A stretch of 64,000 nucleotides of DNA from Sciurus carolinensis (GCF_902686445.1 NC_062226.1:11442001-11506000), one strand, 5' to 3'; positions 47,711-58,815 are shown, counted from the first letter of the stretch. Translations and numbers: made by a program. Notes: generated by a model from the letters alone, not told the origin.

Positions 47711-48838
47711 AAGCCATGAAATGAAAGAATTTATTTGTAAACCATATATCTAAGGTATATAAGGTATATAAAGAATGAAATAACTCAGTAACAGGAGTAA
47801 TGTCCCTTTTCATTTTTGATTCTAGTAATTTGTGTCTTCTTTTTCTCATCAATCTAGTTAAATGTGTGCAATATTGATATTTTTCAAAGAACCAGTGTTT
47901 AGTTTCATTGATTTTCTCTATTTTTCTATTTCATTAATTTTTGCTATAATCTTTTATTTTTCTTCAGATTGTTTTAGGTTTAGTGTGTCCTTTCCCAGTG
48001 CCTTAAGGCAGACAGGTAAGTAGATTTCAGATCCTACTTTCTTAATATAGGTACTTATAGCTAAGAATTTTCTTCTAAGGGCTACTTAAGCTCTAGCCCA
48101 TTAAATTTTAGCATACTACATGTTCATATTCACTCATCTTGGAAGTATTTTATAACTTCCTTTATTTCTTTCTTATTTAGGTATATGGTATTCAATTTCC
48201 TCATATTTATGAATTTTCAGTTTTACTTCTGTTATCAATTTCTGGTTTCATTCCCTTGTAATAGAAATATGTGGGTGCATTTGAGCGGATTGTATATTCT
48301 GCTATTACTGGGTTAAATGTTACATAGACATCTGTGAGGCATAGACACCTACAGATATCTGTCAGATATCTACTGATCAACAGTGTTGCTCAAACTTTCT
48401 ATTTCTTTATTGATTTGCCTAGTCTTTGTATCCATTACTGAAAACTGGGTGTTGTATTCTTCAAAGACTACTATTGAACTGTTTATTCACCATTCATTTC
48501 TGTCAGTATTTATGTTGTGTATTGTGGTTCTCTGAAATCATTAGTTATATAACTGTTAAATATATGATGGACTGACACTTCTAAGATTACACAATATTCC
48601 TTCTCATCTCTAGTAACAGTTTTTGTTTTAAAGTATCATGTCTAAAAACAATAACCTCTCCAACTATCTGTAGTTGTTGTTTTCAAGATATATTTTTCCA
48701 TATTCTTTTACTGTAAGTCCATTTGTGTCTTTAAATCTAAAATGTCTCTTGTAGATACAGCACATATTTCAATCACGTTTTTTATTCAGTCTGACAATTT
48801 TTGACTTTTGATTCCATTGCTTAAAAATTCACCCTAAA

Positions 48839-48935
48839 GGTATGCCTTTACGCCATGTACAAAGAAACAACATGTATCCCATTTGTTTACAATAAAAAAA
48901 ATAAAGAGAACATTTTATCTCTAAAAAAAAAAAAA
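48839..48935 (+). mobile_element. Short L1 3'-end insertion
   Basis: About 100 bases ending in an A tail (CATGTACAAAGAAACAACAT; GTTTACAATAAAAAAAATAA), the reverse of the end seen at 60220. The target AAAATTCACCCTAAA appears on both sides (near 48824-48838 and 48936-48952). Confidence 0.8.
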
Positions 48936-50219
48936 AAAAATTTCACCCTAAATATTTTAAATAAGAGTTGGACTTAGGTCTACTATTTTACTCGATTTTT
49001 TTACATGTCTCTTGTTTTTTATTTTTTTACTACTTTCCTTTGCATTCCGTGAATTTTTCTAAGATAGCATTTCCTTTTTTTCATATGAAGTTTTATAATT
49101 ATATTCTTAGAAACTGCTTTAGGAACTTATCATGGATATATAAGTCTCTTGATTTGTAATAACTTAAATCTCACTGAAATACAGAACATTAATCACATGT
49201 AACTATTTCCTTTTCTCCCTTTATGTTAGACGCATCAGACCTATAAATGTTACATATCCATCAACAAACTACAATTATCACTTTAATTCTATAAACACTT
49301 TTTTTTAAAAGAAGTTAAGAAGAGCAAATACATATTTATGGATTTTGTTATATTAAACTTATTTAATCTGAGTTACCATACAGTCATTTCTTTAGTCCCA
49401 AAGCAGCTTCATTCCTAACTCCTTTTTCCTGTTATTGGCAAATATATTGCAACAATGTATCTAAGCATGTTATACACCCACACAAATATATAATGAAAAA
49501 GGCAGGAAAGAAATGTATCTATAATGTCTTTGATTATGACATAAGATAGTATACATACACCTAAATACATATTTTGTGCAGATTAAAATTACCATTTCAA
49601 GTTACTTGCCTGAAGAACTTCCTTTAGTATCTTGTAAGGCGGATTTGTTATCACAAATTTTCTAAATTTTTATCTCAGTATGTCTTATTTAATTAACTTG
49701 TTTTGAATAGAGGCATACCTCATTTTACTGTACTTCACAGACATGTTTTTTACCAACTGAAGGCTCATGGTATCACTAAGTACAGCAAGTCTACGCATAC
49801 CATTTTTTCCCAACAGCATGTGCTAATTTTGTGTCTCTGTCAAATTTAATAATTCTCACAATACTTCAAATTTTTTGTTATGACTGAATCTGTATGGTGA
49901 TCTGTGATCTTATTATAGTAATTGTTTTTGGGGTGCCATGTGGTTCATGGCACACCCACTATAAGACAGCAAGCTTGAGCAATGCTGCATGAGTTCTGAG
50001 AGTTCTATCTACCAGCTGTTGCCCACTGCCTCCCTCTCCTTGGGTCTTCCTCTTCCCTGAAATAATACTGAAATTAGGCCAATTAATAATAACCCTACAG
50101 TGGATTTTAAGTGTTTAAGTGAAAGAAAGGCCAAGTATCTCACTTTAAATCAAAAGCTAGAATGAGTAAGCTTAGTGAAGAAGGTATATCAAAAGCAGAG
50201 AGATCAAAAGCTAGGCTTC

Positions 50220-50305
50220 GGGCTGGGGATATAGCTCAGTTGGTAGAGTGCTTGCCTTCCAAGCACAAGGCCCTGGGTTCAATCCCCAGCACCACAAAAA
50301 AAAAA
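50220..50305 (+). repeat. ID SINE, young, inside Tigger1
   Basis: Near-consensus ID. CTAGGCTTC is duplicated at 50211-50219 and 50306-50314. Confidence 0.96.
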
Positions 50306-51246
50306 CTAGGCTTCTTTGGCAAACAGCCACACTGTGAAAGCAAAAGGTCTTGAAGGAAATTAAAAGTGCCACTCCGGTAATCATACTAAAAAAAACCAAT
50401 AAGTTTTACTGCTGATACAAAGTTTTATTGATCTAGATAGAAGATCAAACCAGTCACAACACTCTTAAACCAAAATACAATCCAGAGGAAACTCTTCAAC
50501 TCCATGAAGGCTAAGAGAGGTGAGGAGACTACTTAACAGAATGTAAAGCTACCAGAGGTTGGTTCATGAAGTTTAAGAATCTGTCGTTATAAAATAGAAG
50601 CACTGGGTAAAGCAGCAAGTGCTAACATAGAAGCTGCAGAAATTATCCAGCAGATATGCCTCAGACAACTGATGAAGGTAATGGTACTACACAAAAGGTT
50701 TTCAGTGTAAACAAAGCAGCCTTATACTGGAAAAGAGGATGCCATCTAGAATTTTAATAGGCAAAGAGGAATTGATTAATCTCTGGCGGTCAAGTTTCAA
50801 AGGACAGGCTGGCCTACAGGGCTAATGCAACTGGTGTCTTAAGTTGAAGCCAAAGTTCACCATTCTGAAAATTCTAGGGTCCTACAAATGTTACCTAAAT
50901 CTCCTCTCCCTATGCCCTACACATATTAACAAAGCCTGGATTACCACGCATCTGTTTAGAACCTGGTTATTGAATATGTTAGGCTCACTGTTGAGACTAT
51001 TTAGAAAAAAGATCACTTTCAAAATGTTATTACTCATTGACAAAGTACCTATCACCCAAAAGCTCTGATGGAGACATGAGATTACTGTTGCTTTCAACTG
51101 CTAACACAATATCCATTTTGCAACTCATAGAAAAAGGAGTAATTTCTATTTTCAAATGTTACTGTTTATTAATACATTTTATAAGACTATAGCTGCCACA
51201 AAAAAATGATTTCTCTGACAGATCTGGGCAAAGTGAATTGGAATCC

Positions 51247-51339
51247 TTTTTTTTTCTTTTGGTGGTGCTGGGGATTGAACCCAGGGCCTTATGAATGTGA
51301 GGCAAGCACTCTACCAACCGAGCTATATTCCCAGCCCCC
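51247..51339 (-). repeat. ID SINE, inside Tigger1
   Basis: Reverse-oriented near-consensus ID (GTGCTGGGGATTGAACCCAG; ACCGAGCTATATTCCCAGCC). Confidence 0.93.
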
Positions 51340-51438
51340 AAAGTAAATTAAAAGTCTTTTGAAAAAGATTCATCATTCTAGAAGCTATTAAGAAGATTTG
51401 TGATTCTCAGGAGGAGATCAAAATATCAACAGGAGTTT

Positions 51439-51563
51439 ATTTATTTATTCTTTTTAGTTGTAGGTGGACATAATACTTCTATGTGGTGCTGAGGATTGAA
51501 CCCAGGGCCTCATTCATGCTAAGTGAGTGCTCTACCACTGAGCCACAATCCCAGCCCAAAAAT
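51439..51563 (-). repeat. ID SINE with AATAAATAAA tail, inside Tigger1
   Basis: Antisense ID with the long tail variant also seen at 14985. AACAGGAGTTT is duplicated at 51428-51438 and 51564-51574. Confidence 0.95.
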
Positions 51564-52425
51564 AACAGGAGTTTGAAAAACGTTGATTCCATCTCTCATG
51601 GATGACTCTGAGGGGTTCAAGACTTCCACAGAGGAAGGAACTGCAGATGGGGAAGAAACAGCAAGAAAAATAGAAGCGGATCCAAAATAAGTCACTTATT
51701 TTGATTGTATTGCTTCAATCTCATGACAAAACCTGAACCAGTGAGGAGTTGCTTCTTATGGATAAGCAAAGAAAGTGGTTTCTTAAAATAGAATCTAATC
51801 CTGATGAAGATGCTGTGAATATTGCTCCAAGGATAAGAAAGAATATAGAACTGTATATAAATTAAACTGACAAAACAGAAGCAGGGTTTGAAAAATTGGA
51901 TTCAAATTCTGAAAAATTCTAATGTGGGTAACAGTATTACACGCTAAAGAGTAATAGTTCATGGAGAGTTAATCCATGTGGCAAACCTCACTGTTTTAAC
52001 TGTCAAAACCACACTAAATCTTGAACAACCACCACCCTGATCAGTCAAGCTACCATCAACACTGAAGAATACAACAACCAGCAAAAAGAATACAACTCCA
52101 TTGAAGGCTCACAACTGAGCAATGTTTAGCAATGAAGTACTTTAAATTAAGCATCATTTTTTTTTTTTTGACAAAATGCTACTGCACACTTAATAGACTA
52201 TAGTATTGTATAAACGTAACTTTATATGCACTGTTAAACTAAAAAATTTCTGTGACTAACAATTATTGTGGAATTTTCTACAGTGGTTTAGAACTGAATG
52301 CAGTGTCTACAAGGCATGCCTAAAATAGGTCGACCGATAGTTTCTTTAAGCACCCTGATTATTACTCCACTGGTGTCTTGCCTCCATTGTTTTTGCTGAA
52401 AAGTTAGCTATAAATTTTATTGGGG

Positions 52426-52500
52426 GGCTGGGGAGATAGCTCAGTTGGTAAAGTGCTTGCCTTGCAAGCATAGGGCCCTGGGTTCGATCCCCAGCACCAC

Positions 52501-52526
<26 letters not shown>
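52426..52526 (+). repeat. ID SINE, young
   Basis: Near-consensus ID with a long A tail. AAATTTTATTGGGG is duplicated at 52412-52425 and about 52527-52540. Confidence 0.96.
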
Positions 52527-52534
<8 letters not shown>

Positions 52535-53005
52535 TTGGGGTTCTCTTTTAAGTGATGAGACATTTATCTTTAGTTGCTCTGAAGATTTTTTCCTTGTCTT
52601 TGGCAATTAGCTATATTACCAGAAAGTGCCTCTTTGTGGATCTCTATGCATCAATCCTACTTTGAGTTCAATGAGTTTCCTAGATGTGATTACTGCTTTT
52701 CAAAAACTTCAGGATGTTTTCAGATATTACTTTATTACTTATTTGAATATTTTCTTCTTACTCATTTCTCTCCCCTCTTTTTGATCTACTATGAGTATGT
52801 TGATATAATTAACAGTGGAACACATTTCTGAGGTTCTGTTTTAATCCATTTTTTGGAGCAATTTCTATTGCACTTTAAGTTAATATTTTTATTTTATTTT
52901 ATTGCTACGTTAAACCTACTCTTAAGCCCCTCTAATGAGTTTTTCATTTCACTTACAGTGATTTTTAAAAACTCTGTATTTCCATTTGGTTGTTTCTAAA
53001 TAATT

Positions 53006-53192
53006 CTGGGTACCAGGGATTAAACTCAGGGGCACTCGGCCCCTTAGCCACATCCCCAGGCGTATTTTATTTAGAGATGGGGGTCTCACTGAGTTGCTCA
53101 GCACCTTACCTTGCTGAGGCTTGATTTCGTAATGCTCCTGCCTCAGCCTCCTGAGCCACTGGGATTACAGGCATGTGCCACCGCACCGGCTG
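53006..53192 (-). repeat. Composite B1-ID SINE
   Basis: GGTACCAGGGATTAAACTCA, GGGGGTCTCACTGAGTTGCT, GGATTACAGGCATGTGCCAC. The flanks GTTTCTAAATAATT and GTTTTTAAATAATT form an imperfect target duplication. Confidence 0.9.
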
Positions 53193-54420
53193 TTTTTAAA
53201 TAATTTTATCTCATTATTGATATTCTCTATCTGATGTCATTACATCTTCCTTTTTTAAGCATGATTTCATGCAATTTATAAAGGTTACTTTGAAAGCATT
53301 CTATGTTAAATCCAACTTGTCACTGTCACACCAGCAATTTCTGCCACCTTTTTTTTTTTTAAGTGTATGGGTCATATTTTGTTTCTTTCCACGTCTAACT
53401 TTTTGTTGTTGTTGAAAAACGGACATTTGAGATAGTATGTTATTCTAACTCTGAATTCTGTTGCCCCACTTTAGGACTTGTTTTGGGTAGATTCTATACT
53501 CCTCCAGAATGTTATACTTCTAACGCTGCTCCTCAGAGAGCTCAGATTTGGGATTTCTGGCCACACCTAGCTATTAAAGCTCCTTTAATTGCTAGCTGAT
53601 TGCTTTACTGATTTCAACAGTACACTGGAGTAAAACTGACCCACAGACTAAACCAATTAAATTTGAGTTCCTTCTAGGAAGATTTTCAGAAATCAATCTT
53701 TGAGATTTTGACCCATGGTGGTCTCCTCCCAGCTCTGTCTTTCCCTGATATTCTCAAGCAAGCTAAGTAGTTCTATATCTAAGCCTAAATGTCCAATCAA
53801 TCTAGCAATTTTCTCCCAATTACCTTCCACTGCAACCTCCACTGTTTTCGAGACTAACCTTAGGCTGATTTATGGTCCTCTTTCTTTACAGGCAAAAATC
53901 TCTGAGTCAAAACTCTGGAGCTAGGAGTGGGGACAATAGCACACTTCTCACTGAGTGACATCCCAGTTTTAATCACCCCAAATAGAGCCTCTGTCCCAGG
54001 AGTAGAGACTGAGTAGAAAATGGGTGGGAGTCCATCTCTTAGTCACACTTGGCCAGCAAAAGGCAGCTGGTGGCAGAAAGAGGCATGTTGAGTATGCTCC
54101 TCCCCAGAAGACAGCTCTTGGACTGGAAATGGGGGACAGGGAGCCTCCTCTTCCTGACTGCATCAGCCTGGAGCAGAGTTATCTCAGCTGGGATAGGGCA
54201 AGGAAGGAGTGGGTTCTGGGTGAAATAACACAGATTCTTGTTGCTCTTATCAAATTTTAATAAATTTTCTTGGATAAATCTTTATTTGCTTGACTTGTTT
54301 TAGAACACTCTCAGAGACTAAACTTTTGTTTCCAGTAATTTTCACCAGTTTTGCTTTCCTGATACGCTATAAGGCCAGAAGTCCCCCTCAGCCAGTGAGC
54401 ATTTAAAAATGTAAATTAGA

Positions 54421-55032
54421 GCCAGGTGTTATGGTTTGGATGTGAGGTGTCCCACAAAAGTTCACATGTGAGACAATGCAAGAAGGTTCAGAGAAGAAAT
54501 GATTGGGTTGTAAGGCTCTTAACCCAATCAGTGTAATTAAAGTGGTAGGTTGTGAATGGAGGAAGTGGTTCATTGGGGGCGTGGTTATGGAGTATGTATG
54601 TTGTATCTGGAGAGTGGAATTTTTCTCTTTCTCTGCTTCCTGATCACCATGTGAGCTGTGTCCCTCTGCCACACTCTTCTGCCATGATGTCCTGTCTCAC
54701 CTTTAACTCTGAGGAATATAGCCAGCCTTCTATGAACTAAGATCTCTGAAACTGTGAGTACTAAATAAACCTTTATCTTTACAATTGTTCTGGTTAGGTC
54801 CTTATAGTCACAGCAGTGAAAAAGCTGACTAAAACACCAGGTGTAATAGAAGAAGATGCCTGTGACACCAGAGATTTAGGAGACTAAGGGAGGAAGATCA
54901 CAAGTTCAAGGCCAGCTTCAGTAACTCAGTCTCAACTATTTTGAGATAAAATTAAAAATCTCAAAATAAAAAATTTAAAAAGAGCTAAGTGATAGAGCAT
55001 CCCTGGGTTCAAGCCTATTCCCCCACCCTCAC
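54421..55032 (+). repeat. Composite B1-ID SINE split by an LTR
   Basis: The first six bases (GCCAGG) lie at 54421-54426 and the rest resumes at 54837 after the LTR. The flanks AAAATGTAAATTAGA (54406-54420) and AAAAAGTAAACTAGA (55033-55047) are the SINE's own target duplication and show that the two parts belong together. Confidence 0.85.
54427..54836 (+). mobile_element. MST-like (MaLR) solo LTR, 410 bases
   Basis: Begins TGTTATGGTTTGGATGTGAG and ends AAAAGCTGACTAAAACA, with a polyadenylation-type CTAAATAAACCTT inside. A 5-base duplication, CCAGG, flanks it at 54422-54426 and 54837-54841, as expected for ERVL-MaLR elements. Only the LTR remains; there is no retroviral gene. Confidence 0.88.
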
Positions 55033-55047
55033 AAAAAGTAAACTAGA

Positions 55048-55670
55048 TCACATTCCCAAGTTCTCCAAAAATTCTCTTCACATTTATAACAAAGTCTAAA
55101 TTTCCTACCAAGTACCACAAGGTTCTACATGATCCAGTCCCTGCCCATCACTGGGATCTTATCCCTTAATGCTTTTTACTTAATTCACTGCTCTAATCTC
55201 TCTCCAAGGGTCTTTGTATTTGCCACTTCCTCTGAAAAGCTCTTTCCCCAGTTTTCTCACGGCTTTCTTCCTCATTTCATTCTAGTCTCACCTCAAACAT
55301 CACCTCAAGATGGTTTCTAAAACAGTACCTGTCATGCAGTATTTTTACTGTCTTCTTTAAAAAAAATTATTCCCCTGCATGTTTGTGAGTGATAAGTGTT
55401 TCCAAAATACTGCAAAAAAATTTTAAAGGTCAAGAGACAACCACCAAGTCACTCATTCCTCATCTACTGTATCCTTCCTCTCTGCAGCACCTAAATTTAC
55501 TTCATATATTTATTTTTTATTTGCTTAAAGTCTATTTCCCCCACTAGAAAACAAGCTCTAAGAAGAAAGGGAGTTTTGCCTGTGTTGTTTACCACTAAAT
55601 CCCCAGGACCTAGAACAGAACCTGGCACATAGTCATTATTCAATACTTACTGAATGAATAGATGTAAAAA
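55048..55670 (+). repeat. L2 LINE fragment (3' end)
   Basis: CTACATGATCCAGTCCCTGC, CCACTTCCTCTGAAAAGCTC and the L2 terminus GAACCTGGCACATAGTCATT then TTCAATACTTACTGAATGAA. Confidence 0.75.
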
Positions 55671-55830
55671 GGAATTGGAATATTTTAAAAATTAAATAAG
55701 TTAAATGACAACCATTAATAGATAATCTGTTTTCATTATTATCCATGAAGAGCAGAACAGTAATAAAATAAATAATATTTGGTGGAGAAAAGACAAAAGT
55801 GGTCAAAGACAGGTATTTAAAGTTATTTCA

Positions 55831-55902
55831 TGGGTGTGGGATGTGGCTCAGTGGTAGAGCACTTGTCTAGTATGTGTGAGGCCCTGTATCAATCCCCATA
55901 AA
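55831..55902 (+). repeat. ID SINE
   Basis: GGGTGTGGGATGTGGCTCAG, GGTAGAGCACTTGTCTAGTA, CCTGTATCAATCCCCA. Confidence 0.8.
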
Positions 55903-56250
55903 CATTGCTGACCTGTCAGAATCCTTACATTTAACAGGATCTCCCCAAAAAATAAGCACCTCTAATTCTATGGAAAGGTGAAAGCAATACTAAAATTACA
56001 AATGTTTATACTGTAATCACTAGAATTTTGACAGGGATGTTAGAAAATTTAGAAAAAGCTAATCCAAGTGATATTCTTAACCAAATACAAATTTCTCACT
56101 AAGTGTATATAAACTGCTTTAACACTAAAAGAAATAATTACATTAATTCCATTTTCTCACTTTCCCTTCCCATCCCTTTTTTATTAAGGCCAAGTTTTGC
56201 AAAGGGTTTAGCAAAGCTAAGTGAAATCAACTTAAGTTATGAAGTTTTAC

Positions 56251-56450
56251 CTTGAGTCCCGTTTTCTCGTCATCACTTCCATTATTTGTAGATGGTGTCT
56301 CATCTCCTTGCCTGGAAACCAAGACAAAATCTTCACTATTAAGAGTAGACACTGAGTCTGAAGAGACACTGATTTTTCCAACAGAAGCCTTGTCATCCAT
56401 AACTCAAGAATGAGGCTCAACTCATGAATGATTAAATATTTTTTAAATGC
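56251..56450 (-). CDS. RABGAP1: RABGAP1 exon 2: end of 5'UTR, start codon, residues 1-50
   Basis: This exon opens the reading frame. The acceptor is a pyrimidine-rich TTTTTCAG at 56451-56460 and the donor is CAAG|GTAAAA at 56250. The first 50 bases (56401-56450) are 5'UTR. The ATG is at 56400-56398, with G at -3 and G at +4 (strong Kozak context). An in-frame TGA lies two codons upstream and an in-frame TAA further up, so no earlier start in this frame is possible within the exon. The 150 coding bases give exactly 50 codons (phase 0), beginning MDDKASVGKI and ending SDDEKTGLK, a Ser/Thr/Asp-rich and probably disordered N-terminus. RABGAP1 is a Rab6-directed GTPase-activating protein associated with centrosome and Golgi. 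A two-codon upstream ORF lies in the UTR part. Confidence 0.95.
56401..56450 (-). promoter_or_regulatory. RABGAP1: RABGAP1 5'UTR segment with a two-codon upstream ORF
   Basis: Fifty bases of leader precede the start codon in exon 2. An upstream ATG at 56425-56423 is followed by one codon (AGT) and a TGA at 56419-56417, a minimal uORF ending 16 bases before the main ATG. It is in a different frame from the main ORF. Such minimal uORFs can dampen initiation, but no effect can be inferred without data. Confidence 0.75.
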
Positions 56451-56568
56451 CTGAAAAACAAAAACCATAAAGATATTCATATAGAATGTCTGCCAGATAG
56501 TCAATTATGCTTTAATTCTTACAGAACACATGGAAAACTTTAAAAAAAACACTTCAAAAATATTTTTC

Positions 56569-56602
56569 ATCCCCAGCACCGCAAAAAAAAAAAAAAAAAA
56601 TT
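56569..56602 (+). repeat. ID SINE remnant (3' end only)
   Basis: ATCCCCAGCACCGC plus an A18 tail, the last bases of an ID element, about 120 bases upstream of the exon 2 acceptor. Confidence 0.55.
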
Positions 56603-57469
56603 CCCAGGATATTCACTACTTACTATTTTGGCTTTTTATTCTGATAATAAAGGAACTTTATACTATTTAGGGTCAAAATATTTCAGAGTTCAAATAAATA
56701 AAACATTTTTCCTTCGGAATAACCCTGCCTACTGACAGTGATTTCTCTGGCCTGTGGTGCAAGTCTGGTTTTAGTCTCCAAAATGAATGAAATACTAAAG
56801 TTCTGTTTTCTATTTTTTAATTTGTAAAGCTATAAACAAATGAAATAAATACACTTGGTTACTGTGAAAGCATATTAACTAAGGCTTCCCCTGCATTATC
56901 AATACTTAAATTTGAAATACTATCATGATTAAAAAAAAAAAAATTTCACATTAACACTCGGAGAAATTCACAGGACAAGCATGAATATTATAGCTGAGAA
57001 ACATCTTACATAACAAGAAATCAGAAATCCACTGAAAACTCAATCTTAGCACACCAATTTCTTAAAACTAAACTTGATATGAACATTATCAAGTACATAA
57101 GTTTCATGTTAAAAATCTCAGGAGAAAATAGAGATGTGTCACTTAAAAGGATCATTTAATTATTTATTGACCCCTAGAATAAAACTTAAATACAACTACC
57201 ATTTTAAAACCCGGTTCTCCATTTCCATTTGGTTGCCAACACATCAAGAGAACAATACATTATACTGAGAGTCTTAACCAATTAAGAAAAGTAGCTATAG
57301 TTACATGTTCACTACATTTATAAGGTTCTAAAAATCTATTTCATCTTTCCAACTGAGCAGTTCTGGTTATGTTTGGACTTTTAACTGAATATGTATTTAC
57401 TAAGTACGTGCCATGTGACAAACACTATATCTCCCTTTAAAGCTCACATATAACACCTGGCAACAGGAA

Positions 57470-57620
57470 TCACACAATTTCGGAGTATTATAGTTGGAAG
57501 GAAACTTAGGCATTATCAATACTTTAAAACAGATAAGGAAATGGCCCAAGTGAAGAAGTAAGGTCATTTAACTAGTTAATGGCACAGCTAAAACTAGAAT
57601 CCTGAACTCTTATGCTTTTC
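57470..57620 (+). repeat. MIR-like fragment
   Basis: GAAACTTAGGCATTATCAAT and AGATAAGGAAATGGCCCAAG with a following AGCTAAAACTAGAATCC are MIR-like. Confidence 0.4.
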
Positions 57621-57959
57621 ATTTAAACTAATTTCCCTACTCAAAGGGTACAACAGGTCTATAGGATCAAATCTAAATACACAGTGTGGCACTCAACACT
57701 AAAAATGGTCTTCTGAAAAATAAAAAGAAAAACGTTATTTTAATTCAGCCATTCAATGAATATTTATTGAGCATCTAGCGCACAAAGGGTAAGCTATGGT
57801 AAACAAATTGCACAAAAGGAGTTTACAGTTTAGTAGAGAATCAAGGTAAACTGTAAAGGTTAATGGGTCCTGATTTACAGTAAGAAAATTATGGAAGCAT
57901 ACGGGAGAGGAAATAATTCAGACCTCTGCTAAAGATATACACTTTGATACCTCTAGGTA

Positions 57960-58260
57960 TTTGCCCTCATAGGATCCTCTTCCTAGTGATTTCCTTGCTT
58001 CTGTATTTGATCAACTTCAACTTGATCTAAACCTCCTTCTCTTAGTTGTCTTCTCATCCCACTTGCCCACTCTTATTCCAGAATTAAATGAATTTTTTCC
58101 CTTGTTTCTGTTCCCACAGCATCTAACATTTGATTTTTACAGGACCTATTATGTTGTTTTATAATTTAATAATGAGTGTCTCAATTGAATCTTCACATCT
58201 CTAAATATGGAGCTTATGGTTTTATCTTGCATGATATTTAAATGACTGGTCACTGTATCA
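57960..58260 (+). repeat. Probable L2 fragment
   Basis: TTGTTTCTGTTCCCACAGCA and a following ATCTAACATTTGATTTTTAC resemble L2 3' sequence; weak. Confidence 0.35.
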
Positions 58261-58329
58261 AAGGATGAGAGAAGCTATGGAAAATATAAGTGCAGGGTTT
58301 TGTGGGGAAGATGTTTCACAGGTGGGAAT

Positions 58330-58430
58330 TAAGGCTTACAGAGATGGTATAATTTGTTCAAGGCAATGTAACTGGTTAGAGGCAAGACAAATATTGAACC
58401 CAGTTTATTACTCCAAAACCTGTGCTCTTT
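58330..58430 (+). repeat. MIR fragment
   Basis: AAGGCTTACAGAGATGGTAT then TTCAAGGCAATGTAACTGGT and ATTGAACCCAG match the MIR 3' half. Confidence 0.5.
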
Positions 58431-58685
58431 TTGTTAGATAACAAAGCTTTTTAATGCCACAAATTTGAACCTCTCCCCAATCAGTAATGTCTTTTTCTAT
58501 TTTTAGAATTTGTATTTTAAATTAGGTTTTCATATTTAATCAATCTTTTATTCTCTTTTAAACTGTGATTAACAGAATAGTAGAAAGCCTAGGGAAACTG
58601 TCTATAAAGCCATGCTCTCAGAGACACTAAGTTTCCACAATATTATGAACTTAAAAAGAATACATTTCAGTATACTGCCTTTAAA

Positions 58686-58815
58686 TCACCCCTTTAAAAG
58701 CCCCCTGTTCCTGCTCATGGGCAGAATCACAGCCTCTATGATAGGAGTCCCCTGTATTTCTCTTTTGCTAACAAAGCAGTAAACCCTTTTTTTCCTTTTT
58801 CTAAAAAAAAAAAAA
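58686..58815 (+). repeat. Unclassified interspersed repeat, copy B
   Basis: TCACCCCTTTAAAAGCCCCC to GCAGTAAACCCTTTTTTTCC, then an A run. Aligns with 44096-44220. Confidence 0.5.

Larger units (their letters stand above)
44783..49709 (-). repeat. Very old L1 (L1M-type), 3' portion, antisense
   Basis: The plus strand reads from the reverse of an L1M 3' end (TTATTAAGATATAGTTCACT) through reversed ORF2. Landmarks are TATGGCTGAATAATATTCAA, CTCTGAATTAATTTTTACAT and ATAGTATCTTCCAATATTTT, reaching GAAGAACTTCCTTTAGTATC near 49612. It is highly decayed. Several SINEs and a small L1 fragment sit in it. It appears to resume at 52323 after the Tigger insertion. Confidence 0.7.
49710..52322 (+). mobile_element. 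Tigger1-type DNA transposon, decayed
   Basis: Starts with AGGCATACCTCATTTTACTG, next to a TA target, and ends with the inverted counterpart AAGGCATGCCT. Internal landmarks on the plus strand match the pogo/Tigger1 transposase gene: AGCAGCAAGTGCTAACATAG, AACAAAGCCTGGATTACCAC, CAGATCTGGGCAAAGTGAAT, CATGGATGACTCTGAGGGGT, CACCACCCTGATCAGTCAAG. Without its three inserted SINEs it is about 2.3 kb, close to the full family length (about 2.4 kb). The transposase frame has many stops and shifts, so it is a fossil. It lies inside the old L1. Confidence 0.88.
52323..54404 (-). repeat. Very old L1 (L1M-type), 5' portion, antisense
   Basis: Continues the L1M interrupted at 49709. GGTGTCTTGCCTCCATTGTT, GAAAAGTTAGCTATAAATTT, CTTGTCTTTGGCAATTAGCT and CAACTTTTTGTTGTTGTTG-type motifs follow the order seen in reversed L1M sequence. 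The right boundary is approximate. Confidence 0.55.
29234..56250 (-). other. RABGAP1: RABGAP1 intron 2 (27.0 kb)
   Basis: It separates the start-codon exon from exon 3, phase 0. It contains several L1 insertions of different ages, a Tigger1-type DNA transposon, two MaLR-type LTRs, an MLT1-like LTR, L2 and many SINEs, listed separately. The stretches 29240-30500, 37940-40670, 42220-44090 and 55910-56240 hold no named element beyond those listed. No additional exon or nested gene was recognised. Confidence 0.85.

Noticed and set aside
50162..50353. Frame containing AGDIAQLVECLPSKHKALG, seen in several places
   Set aside because: This peptide is the translation of the ID SINE and appears wherever an ID occurs; not a conserved protein.
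29234..56250. Nested gene in intron 2 (for example the intronless GPR21 known inside human RABGAP1)
   Set aside because: No seven-helix receptor frame of about 350 codons is present on either strand; that gene should lie in another part of the locus.
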